A stretch of DNA of 41,953 nucleotides from positions 1-41,953 of the forward strand of contig CAYVTI010000020.1 of NCBI GenBank assembly GCA_964454545.1, written 5' to 3'. The translations under genes were made by a program, and so were the position numbers. Below the pieces are notes generated by a model. It was given only the letters and a program-made list of their open reading frames with translations. It was not told the DNA's origin and searched no databases. This stretch comes from JABCZZ01 sp964454545 (GTDB lineage Bacteria > Pseudomonadota > Alphaproteobacteria > Rickettsiales > JABCZZ01). Shown piece by piece: positions 8,294 to 16,590 of this stretch (its first letter is position 1; every line of letters starts with the position of its first letter).

Positions 8294-11200
8294 ATGGCGC
8301 TCTTGAAAGAAATATTTAACAGTAATAGCAGCGAGTTATGCGGGGTTCCGCACGGTTCGGAAAGCTATGTACTGGCACAAATTGCTAAATCTTCTGAGCG
8401 TGACATACTATTCATCGCTTCCGGCGATCGGGAAATGGAGACTGTCCGGGCGGGACTGGAGTTCTTTGCGCATGGCATAAAAATTATTACTCTTCCCGCC
8501 TGGGATTGCCTGCCCTATGACCGTGCCTCCCCAAACACATCCGTACTGGCGGCACGCCTGCTGGCGTTGTCACAAATAGTATCTTCACCAAAAGAAAAAA
8601 GAATTATTCTGACCACGGTCAATTCCGCCTTGCAGAAACTTGTGCCGCAATCCCTGATAAGGCAGGCTTCTTTTCAGCTTAAAACCGGTACGGATTTTTC
8701 TCAGGATGCGCTCGTCCATTTCCTGATCGAGTATGGGTACCGCAGGACGGCAAAGACCATGGAAGCTGGTGAATTTGCCGTGCGCGGCAGCATTATTGAC
8801 ATCATTCCCCCTGGAATGGCGGACGGGATAAGAGTTGATACATTCGGCAACATTATAGAAACCATACGCCTGTTCGATCCCATAACCCAGATCAGCAAGG
8901 GCAATATAAATGAAGCTACTTTATATCCTGCCAGCGAGGTTATTTTTAACGGCGGAACCATAAACGCCTTCCGCGAAAATTACCGCAAGGCCTTCGGCGC
9001 CGTTACCAAGGAAGACATTACCTATGAAGCTGTGTCCGAGGGACGTGCCTCTGTCGGAATGGAGCATCTACTTCCGCTGTTTTATGAATTCCTTGATAGC
9101 CTGTTTGACTATACCGGGAATGCGTTAGTCGTACTTGCGCATCAGGCTGAAATGGCATGCAAGGAGCGCCTTGAGCTGATAGAAGAATATTATACGGCAA
9201 GAAAAACGCATGACAGAAACAAGCATTATGGTGCTACGCCCTACCCTGCTCTTGCGCCAAACGCCTTATACCTTGATAGTAGCGGCTGGCACGAACAGTT
9301 AAATAAACATGCCACAATAACGCTTAATCCGTTTGTATCTAGCGAAGCCAAGACAAATCTCAATTACCGCCAGGGAAAGAATTTTTCCAGCGGCAAGCTG
9401 AGCGGTGAAGCTCTGTTTGATGATTTACGGCATTATGTAGCCGCTGAGCGCAGCCGGGGACGCAGCACGCTTATCACATGTTACTCCCAGGGGAGCCGCG
9501 AGCGGATTGCAGCCATGCTGCATGAACATAACATGCACCCACTGCGCATAGAAGCGGTAGGGGAAATTAAGAACATAAGCGGTAAGACTGTCGGCCTTGC
9601 TGTAGTTGCCATTGAACGTGGCTTTGGAGCAGACGACATAGTCGTTATCAGCGAACAGGATTTATTCGGTGAACGCATCATCCGCACAGCACCTAAAAAA
9701 AGGAAAGCTGAAAACTTCCTGGACGAAGCAGCAAGCTTTATGCCGGGAGAACTGGTTGTCCACCGTGAGCATGGTATAGGACGATTTGAAGGACTGCTTA
9801 CGCTTAATGTATTAGGCGCACAGCATGATTGCCTCAAGATTATATATGAAGGCGATGATAAGCTATTTATCCCGGTTGAGAATATTGACGTCATCTCCCG
9901 TTATGGAAGCGAGGAAGAAGGCGCAAAACTAGATAAACTCGGCAGCATTGCATGGCAGACGCGTAAGGCCAGACTGAAAGAACGGATTACGATTGCCGCA
10001 GAAGAATTGTTGCGTACTGCAGCAGCGCGTGAGGTAGGAGTAGCGCCGCCATTTGAGACGCCGCAAGGATTATATGATGAATTTTGTGCGCGCTTCCCTT
10101 ATTCGGAAACGGAAGATCAGGCGAAGGCCATAGAAGAAGTATTGAATGACATTGCATCCGGAAAACCGACGGACAGGCTGGTATGCGGCGATGTGGGATT
10201 TGGGAAAACGGAAGTTGCGCTGCGTGCGGCATTTGTTGCGGCCAGCGCTCACAATGAACGTGGAAAGGTACAGGTGGCCATCATATGTCCCACTACACTG
10301 CTCTGCCGCCAGCATTATCACACCTTCAGCGAGCGTTTCTTCGGCCTGCCCTATACTATACGCCATATCTCACGCCTCACTGCGGCGAAGGAAAATAAGA
10401 AAACGCTGGAAGGGATTGCGAACGGTGCCGTTGATATAGTCATTGGCACGCATGCGCTGCTTGGAAAGAATATAAATTTCAAGAATCTTGGCATGCTTAT
10501 CATTGATGAAGAGCAACATTTCGGTGTAGCACAAAAGGAAAAGCTGAAATCTTTACGCAATGACATTCATGTTATTACCTTGTCGGCTACTCCTATTCCA
10601 CGCACGCTGCAAATGGCGCTTTCCGGTATACGGGAACTCAGTATCATCGCCACTCCGCCGGTAGACAGGCTTGCCGTGCGCACTTTCGTCATGCCGTTTG
10701 ATCCGGTGGTGCTGCGGGAGGCGATACTGCGCGAATACCATCGCGGCGGCAGAATATTTTATGTCACACCGCGTATCAAATATATGGCCGAATTACAAAG
10801 CATGCTGCATGAACTCGTTCCGGAAATCCGCATTGCGACTGCCAACGGCCAGATGCCTGCCTCCGAACTTGATGGCATCATGAACAAGTTTTATGACGGA
10901 GCTTATGATCTGCTGCTTTCCACTACTATTGTGGAGTCTGGTCTCGATATACCAACCGCTAACACAATTGTAGTCGACCGCGCTGAAATGTTTGGCCTGT
11001 CGCAGCTTTACCAGTTGCGCGGGCGGGTCGGGCGCAGTAAGACACGCGCTTATGCCTATTACACGCTCCCGCATAATAAGAAGCTGTCACGTGCGGCAAC
11101 CCGCAGGCTGGAAGTCATGCAGACGCTTGATAGCCTGGGAGCGGGCTTTACACTCGCCAGCCACGATATGGATATACGCGGGTTCGGCAATCTTGTTGGC

Positions 11201-11767
11201 GAGGAGCAGTCTGGGCATATACGTGAAGTGGGTATTGAACTCTACCAGCAGATGCTGGAAGAAGCGGTCGCTTCCGTAAAAGCACAGCGGAAAGGTGAAA
11301 AGGTTATAGCCACAACGGAGGAATGGAGTCCGCAGATTAATCTTGGTATGACTGTTCTTATACCCGAAAATTATGTACAGGATCTGGAAACCCGGCTTGG
11401 GCTATACCGCCGCGCAGCCAATCTTGTTGACGAAGGCGCAATCCATTCCTTTGCGGCTGAACTGGTTGACAGGTTTGGCAAGCTTCCGGATGAAGTCGAA
11501 CACCTGCTTGCCATCATGCGCATCAAACAGCTTTGCCGCATAACCAATGTAGAACGTATTGATGCTGGTCCTAAAGGCCTTCTCATTGCTTTCAGGAACA
11601 ATACATTTGCCAATCCGGAAAAGCTGCTTGCCTACATTGCCAGGAATGCGGATAAAGCGAAAGTCCGTCCAGATCACAAATTATTTATCTCACAGGAATT
11701 TGTGGATGATGAGACTAAACTGAAAGGCACGCGCAAGGCAGTTGAAGATCTGGTAGCGCTTGTTTAG
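8294..11767 (+). CDS. mfd: Transcription-repair coupling factor Mfd
   Basis: 1157 aa, full length. It removes RNA polymerase stalled at DNA lesions and recruits UvrA. Order of domains: UvrB-like N-terminal module (about 1-350); RNA-polymerase interaction domain (about 480-560) with PGELVVHREHGIGRFEG; superfamily 2 translocase with Walker A GDVGFGKTE near residue 630 and the Walker B/DEEQ box IIDEEQHFG near 737; the VGRSKTRAYAYY TRG region; and the C-terminal D7 domain. The TATAAT-type promoter at 8254-8282 may drive it separately from argG-sdhE. Its 3' end is 3 nt from a convergent small gene. Nothing in the motifs looks damaged. Confidence 0.97.
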   Translation: MALLKEIFNSNSSELCGVPHGSESYVLAQIAKSSERDILFIASGDREMETVRAGLEFFAHGIKIITLPAWDCLPYDRASPNTSVLAARLLALSQIVSSPKEKRIILTTVNSALQKLVPQSLIRQASFQLKTGTDFSQDALVHFLIEYGYRRTAKTMEAGEFAVRGSIIDIIPPGMADGIRVDTFGNIIETIRLFDPITQISKGNINEATLYPASEVIFNGGTINAFRENYRKAFGAVTKEDITYEAVSEGRASVGMEHLLPLFYEFLDSLFDYTGNALVVLAHQAEMACKERLELIEEYYTARKTHDRNKHYGATPYPALAPNALYLDSSGWHEQLNKHATITLNPFVSSEAKTNLNYRQGKNFSSGKLSGEALFDDLRHYVAAERSRGRSTLITCYSQGSRERIAAMLHEHNMHPLRIEAVGEIKNISGKTVGLAVVAIERGFGADDIVVISEQDLFGERIIRTAPKKRKAENFLDEAASFMPGELVVHREHGIGRFEGLLTLNVLGAQHDCLKIIYEGDDKLFIPVENIDVISRYGSEEEGAKLDKLGSIAWQTRKARLKERITIAAEELLRTAAAREVGVAPPFETPQGLYDEFCARFPYSETEDQAKAIEEVLNDIASGKPTDRLVCGDVGFGKTEVALRAAFVAASAHNERGKVQVAIICPTTLLCRQHYHTFSERFFGLPYTIRHISRLTAAKENKKTLEGIANGAVDIVIGTHALLGKNINFKNLGMLIIDEEQHFGVAQKEKLKSLRNDIHVITLSATPIPRTLQMALSGIRELSIIATPPVDRLAVRTFVMPFDPVVLREAILREYHRGGRIFYVTPRIKYMAELQSMLHELVPEIRIATANGQMPASELDGIMNKFYDGAYDLLLSTTIVESGLDIPTANTIVVDRAEMFGLSQLYQLRGRVGRSKTRAYAYYTLPHNKKLSRAATRRLEVMQTLDSLGAGFTLASHDMDIRGFGNLVGEEQSGHIREVGIELYQQMLEEAVASVKAQRKGEKVIATTEEWSPQINLGMTVLIPENYVQDLETRLGLYRRAANLVDEGAIHSFAAELVDRFGKLPDEVEHLLAIMRIKQLCRITNVERIDAGPKGLLIAFRNNTFANPEKLLAYIARNADKAKVRPDHKLFISQEFVDDETKLKGTRKAVEDLVALV

Positions 11768-11770
11768 AGA

Positions 11771-12070
11771 TTATATCTGCCTATCGTTTTCAATAAGCAA
11801 TTGCCGTTCTTCCTGAACCTTATCAACATGCCGGGAAGCTTTGTTCTGGAACCAGGTTATAGCGCCGTTCAGCGCGCCATTGAATGCCGCTCCCATGAAC
11901 GCTTCTGAGGATAAAATCCTTAATCTGTTTCCCCTGGTTAGAGACTTGTGATTGGAAAATGCGTCAAAAACAATACGGATGGCTGGCCATAAAGCTGCTC
12001 CTATTACTGCACCACTGACTATGGATTTGGAGACGCTTCTTTTATCATTATTATCAGAATTATTTTCCAT
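11771..12070 (-). CDS. Small hypothetical membrane protein with coiled-coil tail
   Basis: 99 aa, family not recognised. An Asn/Asp-rich polar N terminus is followed by a small-residue-rich hydrophobic helix (VSGAVIGAALWPAIRIVF, about 19-36), a basic loop, and a second Gly/Ala-rich helix (MGAAFNGALNGAITWF, about 58-73). The tail is charged and helical. The plan matches that of the protein at 1651-2289, although residue similarity is weak. It lies downstream of trmJ on the same strand with a 64-nt gap and is convergent with mfd. It is likely an inner-membrane protein of unknown function, and could be an over-called ORF. Confidence 0.5.
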   Translation of the reverse strand: MENNSDNNDKRSVSKSIVSGAVIGAALWPAIRIVFDAFSNHKSLTRGNRLRILSSEAFMGAAFNGALNGAITWFQNKASRHVDKVQEERQLLIENDRQI

Positions 12071-12134
12071 AAAATTATTGTATTTATTATCGCATGGCAG
12101 CCTGGAAATTAAAAGTTACAGTTTTATTACAGCT

Positions 12135-12896
12135 TCATTTAAGGGCAGCCAGAACGCCGTGAAGCGTGCGTATTTCCTGCTCTGTAAGGCTGGCGCGGGT
12201 AAATATATTCTGTAGGTTCAGCCACATTTTAGGCTTCTTTTCCGCCACTTTCCAGAAATCCACCTCGTCGAGCCTGCGTTCCAGATGATTGAAGAAATTC
12301 TGCAATTCCTCCTTGCTGGCGAATTCGCTTTTGTGAATCAAATTGCCCGTTGCATGCTCCAAATTACAGGTACTCTGAAACAGTTGATAGGCTATCACCA
12401 CGACCGATTGCGCGACATTAAGCGAGGTAAATTCATTCGCAGTGGGAATGGTAATGACGCTGTCCGCAATAGTGACATCCTCGTTGGTAAGTCCCGTGCG
12501 TTCAGGCCCAAAAAGAATACCGGCGGGAACCTTTTCCTTTGCTATAAGCCCGGAGGATTCGGCAGGCGTATAGACGGCCTTTACCATCTCACGTGAACGC
12601 GCAGTGGCAGCATATACCTTTTTCATGTCGGCAACTGCTTCACGCGTTGTCTGGAATAGTTTCGCGTTGTCCAGAATTTCCGGGGCATGTCCGGCTAAAT
12701 CATATGCACGCTTATTGGGAAATGGTTCGCGTGGCGCGACGAGGCGCAGCTCACTTAGTCCAAAATTCTTCATGGCGCGGGCGGCAGCACCTATGTTCTC
12801 AGGAAGCTGGGTATTAACGAGTATGATTACCGGAGTTGCAAGTTGCAGGTTGCAAGTTACGGGTAATAAACTGTTATGTGAGTTGCCAATATCCAT
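12135..12896 (-). CDS. trmJ: TrmJ-family tRNA/rRNA 2'-O-methyltransferase (SPOUT)
   Basis: About 253 aa from the ATG at 12896; a TTG at 12923 would overlap cimA and start inside a repeat. Family blocks are VNTQLPENIGAAARAMKNFG, ILFGPERTGLTNED (SAM-binding knot), IPTANEFTSLNVAQSV, and a C-terminal helical region MWLNLQNIFTRASLTEQEIRTL. TrmJ methylates the ribose of residue 32 in several tRNAs. The N-terminal leader (VTCNLQLAT) and the linker between the knot and the C-terminal domain (STCNLEHATGNL) are each encoded by a heptamer repeat, so these segments look like repeat-derived insertions in tolerant positions. It is downstream of cimA by 17 nt. Confidence 0.87.
   Translation of the reverse strand: MDIGNSHNSLLPVTCNLQLATPVIILVNTQLPENIGAAARAMKNFGLSELRLVAPREPFPNKRAYDLAGHAPEILDNAKLFQTTREAVADMKKVYAATARSREMVKAVYTPAESSGLIAKEKVPAGILFGPERTGLTNEDVTIADSVITIPTANEFTSLNVAQSVVVIAYQLFQSTCNLEHATGNLIHKSEFASKEELQNFFNHLERRLDEVDFWKVAEKKPKMWLNLQNIFTRASLTEQEIRTLHGVLAALK
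12342..12369. repeat. Degenerate heptamer element (copy 3)
   Basis: Four phased 7-nt units that can be read as decayed GTTGCAR. The second unit, GTTGCAT, is closest. The fourth, ATTACAG, is followed by GTA, as in the copy at 12835-12862. It encodes the interdomain linker of TrmJ. Confidence 0.55.
12835..12862. repeat. Heptamer element (copy 1)
   Basis: Four consecutive 7-nt units: three match GTTGCAR exactly and the fourth is GTTACGG. It lies in the N-terminal codons of trmJ, in inverse orientation to the copy at 12903-12930. It resembles cyanobacterial short tandemly repeated repetitive sequences in format only. Confidence 0.8.
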
Positions 12897-12902
12897 AATC
12901 CG

Positions 12903-12930
12903 TTTGCAATGTACTACTTGCAACTTGCCA
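12903..12930. repeat. Inverted heptamer element (copy 2)
   Basis: Four phased 7-nt units reading as the complement family CTTGCAA. The third unit, CTTGCAA at 12917-12923, is exact, and the first and fourth differ by one base. It spans the cimA stop codon, supplying its last few codons, and the start region of trmJ. With copy 1 it could form a hairpin of about 10 bp across the trmJ initiation region. Confidence 0.7.
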
Positions 12931-14497
12931 CTAATCTATAAGTGATGGCGTCGTTCAGGGCATCAAACGATGCATCGATAATATTTGGCGAGACGCCTAT
13001 CGTGTTGCATATTTTGCCTTTGCCGTCACGGCTTTCGATCATGACGCGGGTAAGCGCTTTGGTGCCTTCCTGCGGCGTAAGTATCCTGACTTTATAGTCA
13101 GTAAGTATAATGTCTTTTACTTTCGGATAGTGCCGGATCAGCGCTTTGCGCAAAGCGGTATCCAGCGCGTTTACCGGGCCGTTTCCTTCGGCTACCGTCA
13201 TGATTTCCTCGCCGTCAATGGTAAGCTTGATCGTCGCTTCGGAAACCATGACAAGATGTCCCTTTGCATTCCAGCGCCGCTCATCAAGCACGCGGAATTT
13301 CTGGATATTGAAAAATTCGGATACCTGCTCAAGCTGGCGGCGCACGAGCAATTCAAAACTTGCTTCCGCTCCTTCATAGGCATAGCCTTGTGTCTCGCGG
13401 TGTTTCACCTCGCCGACCAGTTTCGCAATTCCCGGATGATCCGGCAAGAGCTTTATTCCCATGCCCGCAAGGCGTTCCATGATGTTCGACCTGCCTGCCT
13501 TATCCGAAACCAGGATAGTGCGTTTATTGCCGACTATGGCCGGATCGATATGTTCATAGCTGCTGCTGTCCCTAGCCATCGCTGACACATGCAACCCGCC
13601 CTTATGGGCGAATGCCGCACCGCCCACATAAGCGGCATGCTGATTGGGGGTACGGTTCAGACGCTCATCTATAAGATGCGACACTTCGGTGAGATACGAC
13701 AGTTTTTCCTTTGCAATACCTGTCTCATATCCCATTTTTAGCATGAGGTTGGGAATGATGCTGATGAGATTGGCATTGCCACAGCGCTCGCCTATGCCGT
13801 TGATAGTGCCCTGCACCTGCCTGACCCCGGCACGCACGGCAGCCAATGAATTAGCCACCGCATTTTCGGTGTCATTATGGCAATGAATACCCAGATGTTT
13901 TCCAGGAATGAACTTTGTTACTTCTGAAACTATACGCTCAATTTCATGCGGCAAGGAACCTCCGTTGGTATCGCAAAGCACTATCCACCGGCATCCGGAA
14001 TCATGAGCGGATTTTATTACATGAAGTGCAAATTCGGGATTGGATTTATAGCCGTCAAAGAAATGTTCAGCGTCAAACAACGCTTCACGTTTCCTCTTAG
14101 CGATAAGCGCTATGCTCTCGCTTACCATCCGGATGTTCTCATTCTTGGAGATGCCAAGGGCTTTTTCAACCTGCCTGTCCCATGCCTTGCCCACTATACA
14201 GATGCTCGTAGTATTGCTATCAAATAAGGCGACAAGCGCCGGGTCGTTTTCTGCGCTTCTTCCTGCCCGCCGGGTCATGCCGAATGCCGTGAGCCTTGCA
14301 TGTTTCAGCTTGGGCGCAGAGGCGAAGAACATATCGTCATTGGGATTCGCGCCCGGCCACCCGCCTTCTATATAGTCGATGCCGAGCTTGTCCAGCTCAC
14401 GCGCTATGGCCTGCTTGTCTGCAACAGTAAAATCCACCCCCCTTGCCTGCGCCCCGTCACGCAAAGTGGAATCATACAGGTAAACTCTATCTTTCAT
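12914..14497 (-). CDS. cimA: (R)-citramalate synthase
   Basis: 527 aa. It condenses acetyl-CoA and pyruvate to citramalate, the threonine-independent entry to isoleucine synthesis. The catalytic start YDSTLRDGAQARGVDF and the HxH metal motif GIHCHNDTENAVANS fit the CimA branch of the LeuA/homocitrate synthase family, and the AYVGGAAFAHKGGLH block is intact. A C-terminal LeuA-type regulatory domain (about 400-520) implies feedback control, probably by isoleucine. The last residues (VASCK) come from a heptamer repeat. A 55-nt gap separates it from the orphan gene upstream on the same strand. Other isoleucine genes are not in the window. Confidence 0.93.
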   Translation of the reverse strand: MKDRVYLYDSTLRDGAQARGVDFTVADKQAIARELDKLGIDYIEGGWPGANPNDDMFFASAPKLKHARLTAFGMTRRAGRSAENDPALVALFDSNTTSICIVGKAWDRQVEKALGISKNENIRMVSESIALIAKRKREALFDAEHFFDGYKSNPEFALHVIKSAHDSGCRWIVLCDTNGGSLPHEIERIVSEVTKFIPGKHLGIHCHNDTENAVANSLAAVRAGVRQVQGTINGIGERCGNANLISIIPNLMLKMGYETGIAKEKLSYLTEVSHLIDERLNRTPNQHAAYVGGAAFAHKGGLHVSAMARDSSSYEHIDPAIVGNKRTILVSDKAGRSNIMERLAGMGIKLLPDHPGIAKLVGEVKHRETQGYAYEGAEASFELLVRRQLEQVSEFFNIQKFRVLDERRWNAKGHLVMVSEATIKLTIDGEEIMTVAEGNGPVNALDTALRKALIRHYPKVKDIILTDYKVRILTPQEGTKALTRVMIESRDGKGKICNTIGVSPNIIDASFDALNDAITYRLVASCK

Positions 14498-14552
14498 GGG
14501 GTTATAAGTAGCCTGAGGCAGGGGATTTGGTCAAGTGTAAGAAATACAATTA

Positions 14553-15428
14553 TTATAGTGTTGGAAGAGTTTTTTGGGGAGCAGGCAGGTCGGCTTTTCG
14601 TCCTTCTATAGGAGTTTTCAGTGGTGCAGCTATCGTTTCTTCGACTCGGCCTTTTCCATCTACTGTATCATCTCTATTATTATCGTTAACTACAACTACT
14701 CCCGTTACATGAGTAAGGAATTGAGCCATTGCTCTATTGACTTCTAGATCACCCGGAGTAAATAAACTTGGATCCTCTTGCATAAGCCTTGGTGCATGTC
14801 TCCGTATATCGGCCATATACTCGTCGATAAATATCTCTCGCATCCCAGATACTTGAAGAAGCTCTACTGCAAGAGCAAGTCCGGCACGAATCCGATCTGA
14901 TACTTCCTTATCCTTAAAGGGATTTTTTTCTCCACGCTCATCCCTTTCTCTCTCCTCTTGCTGTTCATGAAATCGTATTGCTTCTATCAATAATCCATCT
15001 TCTATACTTATTTTGCTGCGGTCGCTTGTAAGTTTTTCTATTGCCGCCGCCCTCATTTCTTTTCTTTTTTTAGGGATTGCCTCATTATATGTTTCAATAA
15101 ATGCTGCTGTAATCCCTTGCATCTGTGTTAATCTATCTATCTCTTCTCTAAGCTCTCTGGCTAGTTGCTGACTTTCTTTATTGCCTAGCCTTAACGCATT
15201 ATATACTGTTCCCGCCGCTTCTTCTGGACTCTGCTTTTGTGGCTGATACGCACTCAAAGACTGTTCTTCCCACATTCCCGTCGACTCAAGGAGCGCTCTA
15301 AATGCAGTTTCAGCCAATTCTCTAAGCTTTTCCTGCCTTGTGGTTGGAAGCCTAAAGAATGTATTGAGAAATGCTTGCCTGTCATCCCGATCTGCAGCGC
15401 CTCCTAATTCTGTTGGTGTATCTGGCAT
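14553..15428 (-). CDS. Orphan charged cytoplasmic protein, no recognised domain
   Basis: About 291 aa from the ATG at 15428, which has AGGAAG 7 nt upstream; an ATG at 15476 would add 16 residues but has a poorer site. I do not recognise it. It is mostly helical and highly charged, with an acidic/basic run near residues 170-185 (QQEERERDERGEKNPFKDKE) and a Pro/Lys-rich C terminus. There is no signal peptide or membrane helix. Arginine is encoded largely by AGA and AGG, whereas neighbours such as argG use mainly CGN codons. That suggests recent acquisition or a fast-evolving lineage gene. It may share a transcript with cimA. A secreted effector is possible but unsupported. Confidence 0.65.
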   Translation of the reverse strand: MPDTPTELGGAADRDDRQAFLNTFFRLPTTRQEKLRELAETAFRALLESTGMWEEQSLSAYQPQKQSPEEAAGTVYNALRLGNKESQQLARELREEIDRLTQMQGITAAFIETYNEAIPKKRKEMRAAAIEKLTSDRSKISIEDGLLIEAIRFHEQQEERERDERGEKNPFKDKEVSDRIRAGLALAVELLQVSGMREIFIDEYMADIRRHAPRLMQEDPSLFTPGDLEVNRAMAQFLTHVTGVVVVNDNNRDDTVDGKGRVEETIAAPLKTPIEGRKADLPAPQKTLPTL

Positions 15429-15585
15429 ATATCTCTTCCTAAAATATGAGACCTTGTTTCGACCTGGATCGATCATCTTAAAACACTTGTGTTAATTATT
15501 TATTAAGTTACTGTCAGAAAAGTAATTATATTGCCTAATCCGGCTAAAATGATTTGAGCTAATTTGTTATATAATCTGCATATTT
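15429..15585. promoter_or_regulatory. Divergent promoter region with -10 box for the GGDEF gene
   Basis: This 157-nt AT-rich gap separates the orphan protein (minus) from the PAS-GGDEF gene (plus). A perfect TATAAT lies at 15570-15575, only 10 nt before the GGDEF ATG at 15586, with no clear -35 and no Shine-Dalgarno. The reverse direction carries the AGGAAG ribosome site for the orphan gene at about 15435-15440. No RNA gene is seen. Confidence 0.45.
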
Positions 15586-16590
15586 ATGTCCGAGAAAACT
15601 ATTAAAGCCCTGTCCACTGCCTTCAGCAAGCTTTCCGCCACAGGAAAACTTAAAGCCGAGGTTGAACTGCTAACCACCTGTTCCAGTGATACAGTGTACC
15701 GCCTCCGGTATGACACCATGCAGTACGATTATATCAGCCCCGCCGTGATCAACCTGCTGGGATATTCGGTTTCGGAACTCATGCAGATAAACATGCGTTC
15801 TCTTATCCTTGAAACACGCGTAGTCAGCAACGGCATGCAGGTGGTCGATTCCTATGAACCGCTCGAAGAAAACCGCAAGCGCGGCGAGGTACAGAAATGG
15901 CAGGCGGACTACCTTATGAAGACTAAGGACGGGCGCAAGATATGGGTTTCCGATATCTCGCACCCGTGGTTCGACGGTGAGGGAGGGATTATAGGTTCAA
16001 CGGGGTCGCTTCGCGATATCACCGACCGGGTCAGCATCGAGCAGAAAATACGCAGCGAAATGACCCGTCAGGATTATACCGATAAACTGACCGGGCTTGC
16101 CAACATGCGCTCCTTCTGGATACGGCTCGAGGAAGAGATCAACCGCAGCCGCCGCACGAAAGAAGAGATAGCATTAATGTTAATTAACATTAATGATTTG
16201 GCAAAAATAAAAAGCACCTATGATCAAAAAATGGCGGATGATATTATTACCATCATTGCAAAACTAATCCGTAACCGCCTGAGGGAAATTGATATTGTCG
16301 CGCGTATCGACGAAGAAAATTTTGGAGTGATTATGCCGGAAACTCCGGTAAATGGAGCAGTCTATGCAGCAAGAAGGTTGATTAAGACCATTACTTCCCA
16401 TAATTTTTTTGCTAATTCACAGGACGGCAAAAGCTCATGCGATATTTCTATCGGGCTTGCCGGCATAAACCGGGATAATAACAGCACTCCTGCCAGCGAA
16501 TTCTATAAGCTTGCCGATGCCGAACTTTATATTGCAAAACACAAGGGAATAAACCAGATATCGGCTGGTGGAATCGAAGACAAGCTTTAA
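15586..16590 (+). CDS. PAS-GGDEF protein with degenerate diguanylate cyclase site
   Basis: 334 aa, no membrane helix. A PAS sensor domain spans about residues 35-150 (YDYISPAVINLLGYS; WVSDISHPWFDGEGG; TGSLRDITDR). A GGDEF-fold domain spans about 160-325 (DYTDKLTGLANMRSFW). The catalytic loop, normally RxGGDEF, reads R240-I-D-E-E-N-F246, and the metal-site aspartates of the LDIDxF motif are N201 and N203. Diguanylate cyclase activity is therefore unlikely. It may act as a receptor, a GTP-binding regulator or a PAS sensor with a structural GGDEF. A perfect palindrome lies within the altered metal-site codons. Its stop overlaps the convergent pdxH by 4 nt. Confidence 0.85.
   Translation: MSEKTIKALSTAFSKLSATGKLKAEVELLTTCSSDTVYRLRYDTMQYDYISPAVINLLGYSVSELMQINMRSLILETRVVSNGMQVVDSYEPLEENRKRGEVQKWQADYLMKTKDGRKIWVSDISHPWFDGEGGIIGSTGSLRDITDRVSIEQKIRSEMTRQDYTDKLTGLANMRSFWIRLEEEINRSRRTKEEIALMLININDLAKIKSTYDQKMADDIITIIAKLIRNRLREIDIVARIDEENFGVIMPETPVNGAVYAARRLIKTITSHNFFANSQDGKSSCDISIGLAGINRDNNSTPASEFYKLADAELYIAKHKGINQISAGGIEDKL
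16172..16195. repeat. Perfect 24-bp palindrome inside the GGDEF gene
   Basis: Twelve-base arms meet at TTAA with no mismatch; the core is AATGTTAATTAACATT. The flanking bases (G and A) do not pair, so the palindrome ends exactly at these coordinates. It encodes residues 196-204, including N201 and N203 where active cyclases have metal-binding aspartates. Confidence 0.9.

Noticed and set aside
12897..12923. Extended trmJ start at a TTG overlapping cimA
   Set aside because: The extra nine residues come from the repeat element, and TTG is a weaker start than the ATG at 12896.
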